Translations under genes and position numbers: made by a program
From: Theileria orientalis strain Shintoku
Taxonomy: Eukaryota; Apicomplexa; Aconoidasida; Piroplasmida; Theileriidae
NCBI RefSeq assembly: GCF_000740895.1
Contig: NC_025261.1
Span: 62,001-126,000 of the forward strand
Direction: 5' to 3'
Length of the DNA: 64,000 nt
In this document: positions 42,193 to 53,646 of the stretch, piece by piece
Layout of the letters: each line of letters opens with the position of its first letter
Position numbering within the stretch: the first letter of the stretch is position 1
The notes under the pieces: model-generated
Database searches by the model: none
What the model saw: only the letters and a program-made list of their open reading frames with translations
What the model was told of the DNA's origin: nothing

Positions 42193-43969
42193 TCAACTAA
42201 AATCTATGATCCTTTTTCCTCTTACCAGCGGCACTCGGTAGTTGAACATGTAGTAGTGGAGGTCTCCGTCTCCCATCCCGAACTTGAGGTCCTGCGGCGT
42301 CGTGTTTGCGCTCCTCTTACCTCGAACACGTGTCTGTTTTGCATCAGGTCCAGCGAGTTGAACACGTCGTACTCCTTCTGCTTCGCGAAGAAGAGTGCGT
42401 GTTCCATCAGCCTCTTGTACGTCATCGTGCCTGCGACGTTGTAGAATGAGTAGGCTGCGCGTATCTTGTCCACCTTCGGGTTGTTTATCACGCTCGAGGG
42501 CAGCGAGTAGAAGCTGCACATGTCCGTCACGTTCCCTGAATGCGGTTTTATTCTCCCAGACTCACCGTTCACTGACTTCACGTACGTGTGAATGATCCCC
42601 TCTTGTGGCAGGAAGAGGTGGTGCACCTCGTCCTGTGTGAACACTTGGTACAGCTTAAAGGCGCTAAATATCTTATTTCCCCTGTCTCTCTGCGTTCATA
42701 TACTCATAGCTGTTTAAACACTATTTATTTGCCTATTGTCTTACTTCAGGTGGTCCTTCAGCAGCTTGTAGAGACTCGACACGTCCTTCTTTTCCATCGG
42801 CCTCATTTCGTTGTTCTAAAAGGGTTTTTGAATAAAACCTGAAACCCACTTCCACTTCATTCACCTTGTATATTCTCACTGCTCTGCTTATCGTCATTCT
42901 TTTTCCCACTCCTGAGAAGCGTGCCTAATTTCTCGTCAACTTAGCTTCGTGCTTACTGCTATCAGCTTCTTTATGTCAAGCGGTCTGTGCCAGTATCTGC
43001 AACTTGCTATTGGCTTCGGGATGACGATTCCTGCTGTGTACACCTACGCTTTCTTGTTATTTCCTTCACTTACTGCTTGCCATATTCCGCACAGGTTAAC
43101 TCTTCTTGTTATCTCCTTGATCAGCACTGGCGCCAGTCTTTTCGTTCTCAGCTTCTTGTGTATGCACAGGAAGTTGACTTCTGCTGCCTTCAGGTTTTTT
43201 CCCATGATGTTTATTGTCACTGGGATTGCCGTGATGTATCCCACCAACTACTCGTAACTTTACTTGCGGCTGTTCTTACCAGTTTCGACGATGTCACTCT
43301 CACTCCTATTTGCCACTCCTTCTTATAATTTGGTGTCGTCAGTGCCCATAGCAGGAACTCCGGCTTATAGTCAAACCGGAACAGCGAATCTCCGTCCTCG
43401 ACGTAGTTTTCGTTCAGAAGTGTGTATACCTAATTATTTTTAACTTCCTTTCAGCTCTCTCGCATTTTCTTGTCTATCTGTTCTTACTATTTCTTACTTG
43501 TGTTCTTTCTTCTTCGTTCGTTATGTCCAGCATTACCCATTCAAATCCTGAGGGGAGCGGGTATGGATCCTAAGTATTTTTTTCTTTGGGTTCTCTTTAC
43601 CTTTCTAACGTCCTCCACACGTTGATTCGGGTTTATTGGACCGCAATCCTACCTCCTCTATGATTCAACCAAACTTACATTTGTTGTTACAACTTCGTCC
43701 AATTTGCTGACTAGTTGTGTGTCCCAAAATTTATGTTCAATTGGTTGCAAATTTGGGTGAGTCAGAGATAGCCTTTGTATTATCTTCTGCCTGAGTTCTT
43801 CAGTCTTGTTGTCATTAGAATCCTGTAATTTGTCAAATATGTTGCTGCTTACTGATATTTTCAGGTTAGATAGCGAGCTAGAGAGAGATTCCGTATCTTC
43901 TCCATTCACAGGAGTAGATTCTTCCACTTTTTCTTTACTTGTTTGTGAATCTGGAAGGTTATCTTCCAT
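42193..43969 (-). CDS. NMT: Glycylpeptide N-tetradecanoyltransferase (N-myristoyltransferase)
   Basis: Eleven exons rebuilt by frame; introns begin at 43678, 43600, 43497, 43279, 43073, 42956, 42864, 42744, 42565 and 42320, most 29-32 nt. Total 454 residues. Motifs in order: [133 protein letters not shown] and [16 protein letters not shown]. These include the acyl-CoA site and the catalytic core. Role: attaching myristate to N-terminal Gly of proteins such as glideosome and ARF family members. The last residues ([13 protein letters not shown]) differ from the usual Leu-Leu end; a further intron 42235-42214 would give an alternative end near 42126. Confidence 0.92.
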
Positions 43970-44330
43970 TTGTTATGGATACAACTATTTTACAATGTTA
44001 GTGGTAAACCAGAGTTTAGTATATATATTTTTTCGTACAATTATGATTTAACTACATTTAAAGGTATTCTCAATAAATTTTATTATATTATAACCACAAG
44101 GGACTATTATTCAAAACTATTATTTGGCGTTTCGTCAGGCTAATTCCATATAATCTAATATAATTCTTCATATTTAATTATTTAACATTTTTAAACACAC
44201 ATTAATAAAAATGTTATAAATATACATATCTAGATTTAATTAAATTTAATTTTCTTATAATTTGTAGTAATTTTATAACACACATTGTCAATTCAAAATA
44301 TGGCTATATTTGGAGTATTTATCAAATTTA
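43970..44330. other. Intergenic region between NMT and FKBP/CS gene
   Basis: 361 bp between diverging starts, about four fifths A+T, with ACACACATT near 44279, 50 bp before the plus start. Nothing else recognised. Confidence 0.4.
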
Positions 44331-46388
44331 ATGATTAAATTTTATATCAATTTAACATTTATCGCATCTATAATATATTTTTCATCGCTATATGTTTCTC
44401 ATTGTTACTTATACCACAGAAGGTTGGTCAATTGTCGGCACACATGTTTACGGAATTCTTCCGAAGTTCCCAAGAAGATTGTTCCAGTGGACGAGGAGAT
44501 TTTGAAAAGGCTCACGGAGCGTCACAAAGATGAGATTTACAGATATTTGGACCCTCTCGGGTCTCAACCAGTGGAACAGGTTTCCGAGAAGGAGCTTGAA
44601 GAAACTTTTGGAAAGCCCCTAACACCGAAGAATTTGGCTGAAAGGGAAAGGAAACTCAGGCGCGTTAATCCTTATAATCTGCCGGATGTTGGACCTACTG
44701 ACAAGTTACCTTACTTTGTGAATTTGGAATTCGTCTCGGAAAGTCATACAAACTTTGAAACTTATGATGAACAGGATATCGATTCAAGTGTTGACCATGG
44801 ACCTGGCGTGTCTGATACAAGTACAAATAGCATTCAGAACGTCTTAGAAAATAATAAAAATGACGAATCGGTTTCGACTGAAAGTATAGATGATATAAAT
44901 AGGAAGGATGGACCTGATACGAAAGTCATTGACAGTGTGCCGAACACCATCATTTCTGGTATTCCCGTGGATTATAATTCTAAGGACCCTCTGAAACCGT
45001 TTTTTGACAGGATGGAGGTCCATCCTGACCCGGGAATAGAGTACGGTCCCAAATGGTACCTCCCTGACAAGAAGAGTCAGCTGACTCCTGTGGAGTACGA
45101 GGACGGCTGGTCCATACTGCCATGCGGAAAGGTTTACAAGCACATCTTGCAACCAAGTATGCTGGACGGCAAGGACAAGGAGCCGCCAGCTGATTTCAGC
45201 TCAGTGACCTTCAAGTTTAAGGTAATGGAGGCGAAGAGCAACTCCAAGATCATTGAGACTGAGGACGCTGGCGCCCCGATGGTCACCACGTACATGAAGG
45301 AGCTCAGCCCCGTTATGCAAAAGTGCCTAAAGGCCATGAACACCGGGGAGCAGGCCGAGTTCATCTTTCACCTGTCGCAGCTGAACCCCGACAACGTGGT
45401 TTGCGAGCAGTTTGCCGGCGTAACCTGGGTGCGCATGTGGATCAACCTCTGGGAGTCGCACGACCCTAACTCGAGGTGGTGGGGACTTGGCCCGGACGAC
45501 GCTCACCTGTACCCCTCGAAACGCGAAACGGGGACTTCCAGCCGTGAGGCGCTGGAGAAGAGGACCGACGAGATCACGGAGCAGATCGAGGTAACGGCTT
45601 AAACTCATGACTTATCGTTTAGAGTGAGATGTGCGCCAATCCGGCTTCGCCGCTGTGGGAGGACGTTCTGGAGAAGATGAGCAGCAGCGAGAAGGAGTCG
45701 TACGTCAAGCACTTCGACAAGCAGCTCGAGAGGACAGAGCGCATGAAGTACTCCGAGTTCACGGGGTCGCGTGCTTTTGGGGAGAAGATTAAAAGCACCG
45801 GGCAGGTTGGTGGCTACGACGTGGGTAAGTTGAGCAGGTTCACATCCCTTTTCAGGCCACCAGGTGGGCGGCGTTTCCAAGTTTATCACCTGGCGGGAGA
45901 CTCCATTCATGATGTACGTGGCCGTTTCCGTCGTTGAAGGTACGCCTCGCCCTTTCCGTCTCTCTAACCTTTTTTAGGCGTCAGGGCTGAACATGTTAAG
46001 GTGGACCTGACCTCCAGGCACCTCCTGCTCTCCATCGGCAACAACACTGTAAGTGGCTTCCGGCGTTTCTACGCACGCCCCTACCTATTTAATACTTTTA
46101 ACCTTTTTTCTATTAGATCATCGATGACGACTTGACTGGCTCTGTCGATTTGGACACCACCTCCGTGTGGGCCATGAGTGACGCCGTAAGTTTCCCTGTT
46201 TTCATCCCACGCAGGCCCTCCAACATGCTCCCCTCGGCCATTCCGACCCTCGGCTTAATCAGCCCACTATCGACTTGGGCAAGAAGGACGACTATGACAG
46301 GGTCACTAAGCGGCCCTCAGTTCTAATATTCTTGAAAAAGACTGGCACTTCCGTCACCATTTGGGGCTCGCCTTTTGTCAACACCTAG
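44331..46388 (+). CDS. Leader-bearing protein with FKBP-like and CS (p23-type) domains
   Basis: Six exons, introns 45591-45622, 45825-45855, 45940-45977, 46049-46116 and 46186-46214, 619 residues. ATG 44331 starts a signal-peptide-like stretch (MIKFYINLTFIASIIYFSS) followed by a basic Arg/Cys/His segment, so entry to the secretory path or apicoplast is likely. An acidic region follows. Around 45050-45400 YGPKWYLPDKKS, SSVTFKFKVMEA and SPVMQKCLKAMNTGEQAEFIF read like an FKBP-type or trigger-factor-type fold (the ..MNTGE-x-AEF.. strand). The C-terminus is a CS domain: ITWRETPFMMYVAVSV, HVKVDLTSRHLLLSI, SVDLDTTSVWAM and VLIFLKKTGTSVTIWGSPF. CS domains serve HSP90 co-chaperones. The pairing suggests a folding factor; FKBP part is tentative. 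Confidence 0.75.
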
Positions 46389-46531
46389 ATTTACTGACGC
46401 TTCTACGCACACTCACATTCAATTTTATGCTTAAATCGTACATTTCTACTTAGACGAGAACGCTCTTATCTACTCACTCAAATGCTCGTTGACGAAATTG
46501 AAGATATTACTTTTAAATACTATCTAGTCTG

Positions 46532-47587
46532 CTATTTTCCTGTCCACAGGTCTCCTCCTTCCAGCTTTCCTTCCATCAGCTGCTGGTAGTGGTGGTGTGT
46601 CTCGTTCACCAGCTCCAGCGCCTCCTTCCTCGTGCAGAAGTTCTTTTTCGGGAGGAACTTGTTGAGCGGCTTCCCTCTCGGCGTCTTATACCACCTGAAG
46701 AACTCCATTATTCCCGTCGTCGTTCCTGGGTAGTAGACGTCCACGTCTTCGAGGTCGTTTATGTCGTCAAAGTGTTCGTCGTCCGGCGAGACTCCCAGTA
46801 TTTTCCAGTCGATCTCGTTCTGGTCTATCAGCGAGACTGCTCCCACAGGCTTCATTGCCACCAGGTCGCCCACCTTACGCGTCACTCTTCCCACGTCGAC
46901 TATGTCGAGCGGGTCGTTGTCTCCCAGCAGCTCCATTGAGAGCGCTTCTCCCTTGTCTCCTCTGTACTTGTGCACGTATGGCATTGGAGCCTCCCATGTG
47001 CGCGGAATCGCTCCGTAGTTCCAGTACATTGGGCAGTCCAGGTCTCTCAGGTCTCCGTTGGCGAACAGGTCCTGCTTTATCGGATTATTCTCTGCGCCCG
47101 TCACTATTTCCATCTTCGCCCTCGTGTTCCTCGGGATTTCCACCACCATCGTCACGAAATCCTTCGTCGCGAACAGCGGCAGGTCATGCCACGGCGATAT
47201 CTTGTTGTCCTTCGCGTCGACGAACTCCACCTTGAACGACTTAGTTCCTGCTTCCCCCAAATACTTGGCCTTCGCATCAAAGGAATCTACAAAAACGCAA
47301 ATGAAAGGGTTGTATGGCAACACATTGGCGCTATTTTGCATAAATTCGTATATATACGGAATCTACTTACATTCAGTGTCTGAGTTTGCTGTTCCCACCA
47401 TCTCTATTGTATTCTTTCCCGGGCTTACTGAGTAACCAAGACTCTTATTAAAATTAAACAAGTAAGGGTTTAAAAATGTATATCTTCTAAATGTGTTATG
47501 GGAGTTAGGTGATATACACAAACTTTTAGGGCCTGCGTTTACAAACTTGTACGATATAACAAAACAGTATAATTTACCAAATTTCAT
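46532..47587 (-). CDS. Soluble inorganic pyrophosphatase with N-terminal extension
   Basis: Two exons (intron 47370..47287), 323 residues. The family I core is intact: SPWHDLPLFA, MVVEIPRNTRAKMEI, NYGAIPRTWE, the metal-binding DNDPLDIVDVG, and GVSPDDEHFDDINDL. The first exon gives about 60 residues before the enzyme: MKFGKLYCFVISYKFVN..., hydrophobic then basic, with a second Met (MVGTANSDTE) at the end. Translation from the first Met would make a targeted form and from the second a cytosolic form. Reaction: hydrolysis of pyrophosphate to two phosphates, pulling biosynthetic reactions forward. Converges on the FKBP/CS gene, 143 bp apart. Confidence 0.93.
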
Positions 47588-48118
47588 TAAAATTGATCAA
47601 ACATTGAAGTTATGTTTGATATCTAGAAGCGGAATCTAAAACATTAAAAGTTACCGATGTATCATGTTGAATTAACCCGCTATAACCTAGAACAATATTT
47701 TAATAACCCATTTAATTTAACTATTCCTTTTATGTATATTATTTTTATATTATTTATAATTTGAAACCGCTCATTTTAATTTACTTTTTAGTTTTTTACA
47801 CCTGGAATAGTTAGTTTTCGGTAAATTTTCTTCATTCACTAGAATATTCTTGTTATTTTCGATTATTCCTTTTAGTTAATGACATTTTATAAATTGAGTA
47901 GAGTTTGTTTATTGTTAATATAAAATATTAATAAAAATTATTTTTTTTTTGTGACACCATTTCAATTTGTTACTTTTAAATTTCTTCCTTTTTGCAAACA
48001 TTTAAATTTCACTCAGGTTGCTTATACAAATCTTCAATTTTGAAAATACAGTTTTCACATTCCTCCTTTTCATGTTACATTTTGAAACCACTCGATGATT
48101 TTATTTCACTTTTAGTTA
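47588..48118. other. Intergenic region with poly-T tract
   Basis: 531 bp between diverging starts, very AT-rich, with an 11-T run at 47941-47951 and pyrimidine-rich DNA before the plus start. TTTTAG immediately precedes the next ATG, so an upstream noncoding exon is possible. Confidence 0.4.
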
Positions 48119-50313
48119 ATGATGGAAATAAATCGCACTCATTCACACAACTCAGTTTTGGGGATTAACTCCATTATTTTAGAGGAGGAAACTTCCGAAT
48201 CTTGCGTGCCAGAGGAAACGGCGAAGAATTTGCCGGAAAAGACTAACATCAACTCCGAAGTTCAGTACAGTGATGACACAGACTCCATGTCAAACGTGAA
48301 GTGTGTGGCAATCATCGAAGACGTGGAGAAGATGTTTGAAATGAGTGACAGTAAAATTATTAGTCGGAACGTAGGCGACACATCAATGGAATCCTCGAAT
48401 CTCACGTCTTTTAGCAGTGTGTTCAACTCCATTGCGCCCTTTTCGGACATGAAGAAACGATACGAGGGAAAGGACTCGACCTTATCGATCGACGTTAATA
48501 ACAAGTCCATTTTCACCAACGTTAACGACCTTAACTCGGAGCCGTCCCCAATCAATAAGTTTATGGGCAAGGAGCAGCTCAGCATGGACGGCGACTTCTA
48601 TAAGGACTCGAAGAACGAGACGACGCTGAGCTCGGCCCTGCTCCTGGACGAGAGCCAGATTAAGTTCATTGATGAAATAAATAAGAAGAAGGTGCCGCCG
48701 CCCTACGAGAAGGTGAACCCGCCGCGCCCAAATAGATTCGGAGCCATGCCCTACTGCTACGTTATCAGCAAGGACGACTACTTCAAGTCCAAGAACATAT
48801 CGTGTCTGAGTCAGGCGGATCTTCGGCACCCGAGGATTAAAAAGGTTCCGACGAGCTCACAAGTAAACAGTGATAAAATATCAGGATTCTCGGCGCCAGC
48901 AAACGCGACGCACTCCGACAACTCGAACATAGCGAACTCAAATTACCCCTGCGACGGAGGCAACAACTCAAGTTTCTTCATCAACGACAATAACAGGACC
49001 TCTGGGAGGATGAGGAGAAGCGCAATCACATCGGGAACGCAGCTTATCAGAGGGAACAGCATGGTCTCGGTAGTCAACAAGGGCTCGTCGAGCATGCTGA
49101 TACTGAAGATACAAAGCTTCACGAAAAACTACCTGGACATTAACCCGGACTTCGGGTGGAGGAGACTGATTGACGACAAAAATCTGCCCTTTAGCAACTT
49201 TTCAAATAACTCGTACATGTTCTACATTGAGTCGAAAAAGAGCACTCACATAATCAGTTTGGTGAACCTAGCCATAAACATAGCCTGCAGAGCATTTATT
49301 CTGGCGGTGACGCACGGGTACCTGGACCTGGATCTGGCCCCGGAATTTCTCATAAAGTACCTGCCCGTTCACATTTCAAACTCGCTCTCGCTGAAGAACG
49401 TGAAGAACAGCTCACCCAAGGCCAAGGATTCCAGCTCGAGTCCCAGAAACACGAGCTCGGAGGCCAACAAGCCCATTCTGAGTCCCAACGGGCACCTTCC
49501 AAAGCACTGCTACTACAAGGGCGGCGTCGACGCCCTGGACGAGGAGTGCGGGAAGGACACGATGTACCTGAAGAGTAACTTCCTGGGAATCTACGCGGTC
49601 TCCTCGCTGGTCAAGAACCTGAAGAGCGAGAACTACCGGAAGAGGTACGAACTGAATAAAAAGTTCACGCGCCACAAGGTGGAGGACTCCACGACCTCTG
49701 GCCTTGGACTCGACAAGTTGGAGAAGAAGAACTTTTACTTCACTCCGAACACGTACTACAACACGAAGAAGAACGGGAGCGGCTTCTACAAGCACATTCC
49801 CATACCGGAGTACGGGTGGAAGCTCCTCTCCAAGGCGCCCAACGACCTCAGGGCGGACTCGAAGGCCGACGGGCTCGCGAAGCTCTTCACGAAGCTCTTC
49901 AGGAAGAAGCCCAGGTTTGACACACTATACCCGGGCACGCTTCTGTGCAAGGTCAGGCCCCCTCACCACTACGACAGCAACTGCAAGGTGATGGTGGACT
50001 CGGGCTCCTTGGCCATGAACATCGCAGAGCAGCTGTACAGGCTGGAGATCAGCACCAACAACAGGGAAAAGTTCCCGAAAAATACCTTTGGCTTTTCTGC
50101 ACACTCCGATGGACGAGTAGGTTGCTATTCACACACATATGCTTTTTATTATTTAAAATAGCAGTTATTTAATTTTTGCTTCTCTCGACTAATTTTTCTC
50201 AGGTCCTCTGCCCCGACGGTGGTGTTGTTGACTTTGTGCCTGAGGAGGTCATTTTGAACACCGCCTCACTTTTACACGAGATTTACATCACACAAACTTA
50301 TTTAATTTTGTGA
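48119..50313 (+). CDS. Conserved-looking protein of unknown function
   Basis: Two exons (intron 50117-50202), 702 residues. I do not recognise the family. The first 330 residues are Asn/Ser-rich and poorly ordered, with basic patch GRMRRSAI. From about 49080 a folded part appears: SSSMLILKIQSFTKNYLDINPDFGWRRL, then a helix NLAINIACRAFILAVTHGYLDLD and, after a Ser/Pro/Lys linker, FYFTPNTYYNTKK, PIPEYGWKLLSKAP and YPGTLLCKVRPPH. The second exon adds CPDGGVVDFVPEEVI. There is no signal peptide and no convincing membrane span; the hydrophobic helix near 49260-49330 is short. GC content climbs sharply after about 48600. It is followed by NUF2 on the same strand after only 45 bp. Confidence 0.75.
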
Positions 50314-50358
50314 AAAAATTAAGGTACATATCATGTATAATTTATTCCTTTCTGCATA

Positions 50359-51819
50359 ATGGGAGATTCCAGCGACCCATCGATATTTTACGGTACGTGC
50401 GCACATCCCATTCCTTCCTCTCATAACACGTTTCTTTAGAGTTATTTAAAAAGGTTCGGCCCGACGAAATCCTCGAGGACTTGAAACAGTTCGGCGTGGA
50501 CGTGAATCCCGAGGCCTTCACGAACCCCAAGTCGAAGGAGTCGCTCGGCCTCTACAGCCTCGCCATTCAGGTCGTTTTCGGCAAAACTAGCCACGACATT
50601 AGGCCCGAGGAGATTTACCGGCAGCTAATTCAGCCTCCCAACGAGTTACTAGGGTACACATCCATCCTAATTCTTTATTCCTTTCAGGGTCGACTTTTCC
50701 ACCGAGAACGTGGATTTTTTTAAAAACGGCATCGGAAACCTGCGCCTGTGGCGGTACTGCCAGAGACTCCACTCCGTTTTGGGCCTGAAGCAGATCCAGC
50801 GCTATGAACTCTTCAATCCTACTCCCAAGAGCTTCTACGACCTCATCAGCTCCTTCGTCGTCTACCTCAGGTTCAGGGAGGCCATTTACAGCCTCTACGA
50901 GGTCTCAGTCTCCAACTTGGACTTCCTGGCTGAGAAGGAGCTGCGTCTGAGCGAGGACATCATGAATTTGATCAAGGAGAACCAGAAGTTCAAGGGCGTG
51001 ACCGCCGACACTGCCGCCGAGCACCAGCTCCTCCTAAGCAACAAGCGCGAGCTCGAGGCGAAGCTGCTCAGCGCCAACGAGGAGTTCACCCGGTTCAAGA
51101 GCCGCAAGAAGGAGCTCGACCTCGAGATGGGCAAGATAAAGAACCTTCTCAACGACACCATGCTCTCCAAGAGCAAGGCTCGCTACACGTTCGACGACCT
51201 TTCCGAGCACGTCACCACCAACATTGAGACTGCCAGCAAGCTCTACACTGAGCTCAAGGCTGAGGACGCCAACCAGCGGCAGCGCCTCGACTCTCTCAGC
51301 TCCAAGGCTGAGGACCTTCGCGCCAAGTACTCCAAGCTTCTCGAGGCAAGCTCCGTTTTCGACCGTCTAAAGGTGAATCTTTCCGACCACTACAGGGACG
51401 TCGTTGTTCCTCACGTTGATAGCCTCGAGTTTCTCAAGAAGGCCTCCGTTCAGATCTCCAGGCTTAACGATCGCATTGCTGAGCTTACTCGTCGCCGTGA
51501 CTCTCTTCTTTCTGACCTTGAGCGTCACAAGAAGGTTCACGAGGAGAAGCTCAGGAAGCTCGGCGAGGAGTCTCAGACTCGCATTGACCAGGCCAAGAAG
51601 TTCGCCTCCGAGTCCAAGAGTGGCAACGAGCTTGTTCTTCGCAAGATCACCGACGTCAAGTTGATGATTGAGCATGTGAACGAGAAGATTTCCGAGACTC
51701 GCGCCAACTCCTTCGACTTATTCTCCAAGATCGACGAGCGTCTCGAGTCTCTGAAGGAGTCTGCTTTCCTTTACAATGAGAAGATCCAACTTCTCAACAA
51801 GCGTTTAGCTGAGGCCTAG
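50359..51819 (+). CDS. NUF2: Kinetochore protein NUF2
   Basis: Three exons, introns 50393-50439 and 50654-50687, 459 residues. The N-terminal calponin-homology-like domain has PDEILEDLKQFGVDVNPEAF, then YELFNPTPKSFYDLISSFV-YLRFRE, which corresponds to NUF2's L-F-P-T/NP-x2-F-x2-x-LS-x-I-NF-x-RFRE signature. From about residue 180 to the end it is a long coiled coil (heptads rich in Leu, Glu, Lys, Arg). NUF2 pairs with NDC80 to bind spindle microtubules at the outer kinetochore. The window also holds a CenH3 candidate, the inner end of the same structure. 45-bp spacing from the previous stop leaves little room for a separate promoter. Confidence 0.9.
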
Positions 51820-52028
51820 TTACTCACTCTAATGTGCTTATGTTTTTACCATGTTCTAATTTGTACTTGCGTATTTACCATGTTATATATATTTATTTAC
51901 AAAGGTTAATCATGCTCATCTGGTCATAGTATGCGTTTATCTGTACTTATTAGCGATAAGTATGTATGTATGTTCATGTATTCCTAGCTTTAAGGCGTGT
52001 ATGTGTGATTTACTATATTAATCTTCGT

Positions 52029-52421
52029 TTAGAAGAAGAAGCCCAGGATCTTTCCTCCTGTGTGTTTGCGGCGCGCCTCCTCGTGGTCCATGATTCCGTA
52101 CGCCGTCGTCAGCACCAGGTGTCCGAACTGCCTGCTGGGCAGGATGTTCGAGGACCACTGCTCCAGGTCGTCCAGCGTCAGGTCGTAGCGCGGCGAGACC
52201 ACTGCGCACTTGTTGATCCTTCCCAGCAGCTCAACTACGATTTTTCCGCTGCGATGGTCGTCGACTATGTCGAAGTTTCCGATATAGCCGTGTTTCTGCA
52301 TAACTTGCAGGAACTTGACCACCACTTTCGAGGAGGGTCTCACTAGCACTTGACGTCTTCCTCTTTTTTCTGCGTTTACGATTGATTTGAGGCAATCGGC
52401 CAGAACGCTCATGCGCACCAT
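52029..52421 (-). CDS. RPS15A: Cytosolic ribosomal protein uS8 (RPS15A)
   Basis: Intronless, 130 residues, exactly the eukaryotic/archaeal uS8 length. [25 protein letters not shown], then [59 protein letters not shown] and the C-terminal [10 protein letters not shown] are all diagnostic. It binds the central domain of 18S rRNA in the small subunit. It converges with NUF2 (209 bp between stops). Confidence 0.98.
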   Translation of the reverse strand: MVRMSVLADCLKSIVNAEKRGRRQVLVRPSSKVVVKFLQVMQKHGYIGNFDIVDDHRSGKIVVELLGRINKCAVVSPRYDLTLDDLEQWSSNILPSRQFGHLVLTTAYGIMDHEEARRKHTGGKILGFFF

Positions 52422-52902
52422 TTTAAATATTAATTTATTTGATGTGAATAAATTAGATACTTTTTGGCTTGAGTGGACACTTTACTTGATTGTAAATGTG
52501 GGCAATTGTTGTTACTAATTGCTTTTGGTACCTTTATATTCCAGGAATTCGATTTTTGTTTACTACAAGCGTGTGAATTTATTTATTAGAGTACAAATAA
52601 TACTTTTTTTCCTTGAATGATGGGGGATATACACCTTCATCAGCTACAGTTCTGTGGGGATGCTACATATAGCTTTATGTACCTTATTTTCAATACTTGT
52701 ATACACATTCACTTATAAGATAATATATCGTCTAAGCATTACACACATAAATTAGTGATTCAAAGTTCTGATATCTCATCCTTTCCTTCATCTTTTTCTA
52801 CCTACTGATCTTTTATAGTTCATTTCGTTTAAGATTCCTAATCTTCTTTTATTTATTTTTATTTTTGTCGTTAGGTATCTTTATTTTACCTTCCCTGTTG
52901 AT
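52422..52902. other. Intergenic region upstream of RPS15A
   Basis: 481 bp between the RPS15A start (-) and the stop of the secreted protein gene (-). It contains the RPS15A promoter and the 3' flank of its neighbour, with TTACACACAT near 52740. No gene seen. Confidence 0.4.
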
Positions 52903-53646
52903 CTACAACTTTGTTTCTGCTCCTTTAATTTTCTCCTTCTTATCTTTACCTTCATCTTTCATTACTTCATTAACTTTATTTTCTTTTTTCTTCTTGTATA
53001 ATTCCGCCTTTTCTAATTCTTCTATTACTTTTGAGTAATCTTTTGATGTTCCTGGTTTAGCTAATTCTTCGTGTGTGTCAACCACTATTATTTTTTTGGG
53101 CAATCTTTCTTTTCCTATCTCAGTTTTTATTCCTGTTAATATTGCTTCTTTTTTATCTATTTTATCTTCAACAATTTCCTCTTTCTTTTCTTCTATTTCT
53201 TCTTTCTTCTTTTTCTCTTCATCATTCTTGATTAGTAATTCAATACTCATTTGTTTTTTTATATACGAAATTTCTTTTACTGGCTCTTTTTTCTTAATTT
53301 TCATCATTCTTATTAATCTTCTAACTAACGATTCTTCTATTATCTTCTCTTTAACCTTTTTATCCTTAACTTCTTCGTTCTCCTTCCCTTCTTGATTATT
53401 CAGTGGAACTTCTTCATATTCTTCTGCTGTGTGTTCCTCGTCCATTGTTTCTGACTCGTCCATCTTTTCTACATCATCTGTATCATCCATAAGTTTTATT
53501 GATCTCTCTTTTCTGTTTCTAAATATTCTCCCGTTGAACGACGAGATTCGTCTTTTCGGTTCATTAGGGGCTGATTTGGACACACAAATCATAGATATGA
53601 TACAAATTACTAGGACTACATTTAGTTTCAATTCGTGTAACTTCAT
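52903..53646 (-). CDS. Secreted lysine/glutamate-rich protein
   Basis: Intronless, 247 residues. Begins MKLHELKLNVVLVICIISMICVSKSA, a clear signal peptide. The rest is highly charged: KKKEPVKEISYIKKQ, EEKKKKEEIEEKKEEIVED and a Lys-rich end, probably helical or disordered, with a basic RNRKERSIK patch soon after cleavage. There is no domain, no anchor and no ER-retention signal, so export is likely. Theileria species secrete many such charged proteins, some toward the host cell, but I do not see the SVSP or TashAT family markers. Codon use is much more AT-rich than in the flanking housekeeping genes. Confidence 0.7.
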   Translation of the reverse strand: MKLHELKLNVVLVICIISMICVSKSAPNEPKRRISSFNGRIFRNRKERSIKLMDDTDDVEKMDESETMDEEHTAEEYEEVPLNNQEGKENEEVKDKKVKEKIIEESLVRRLIRMMKIKKKEPVKEISYIKKQMSIELLIKNDEEKKKKEEIEEKKEEIVEDKIDKKEAILTGIKTEIGKERLPKKIIVVDTHEELAKPGTSKDYSKVIEELEKAELYKKKKENKVNEVMKDEGKDKKEKIKGAETKL

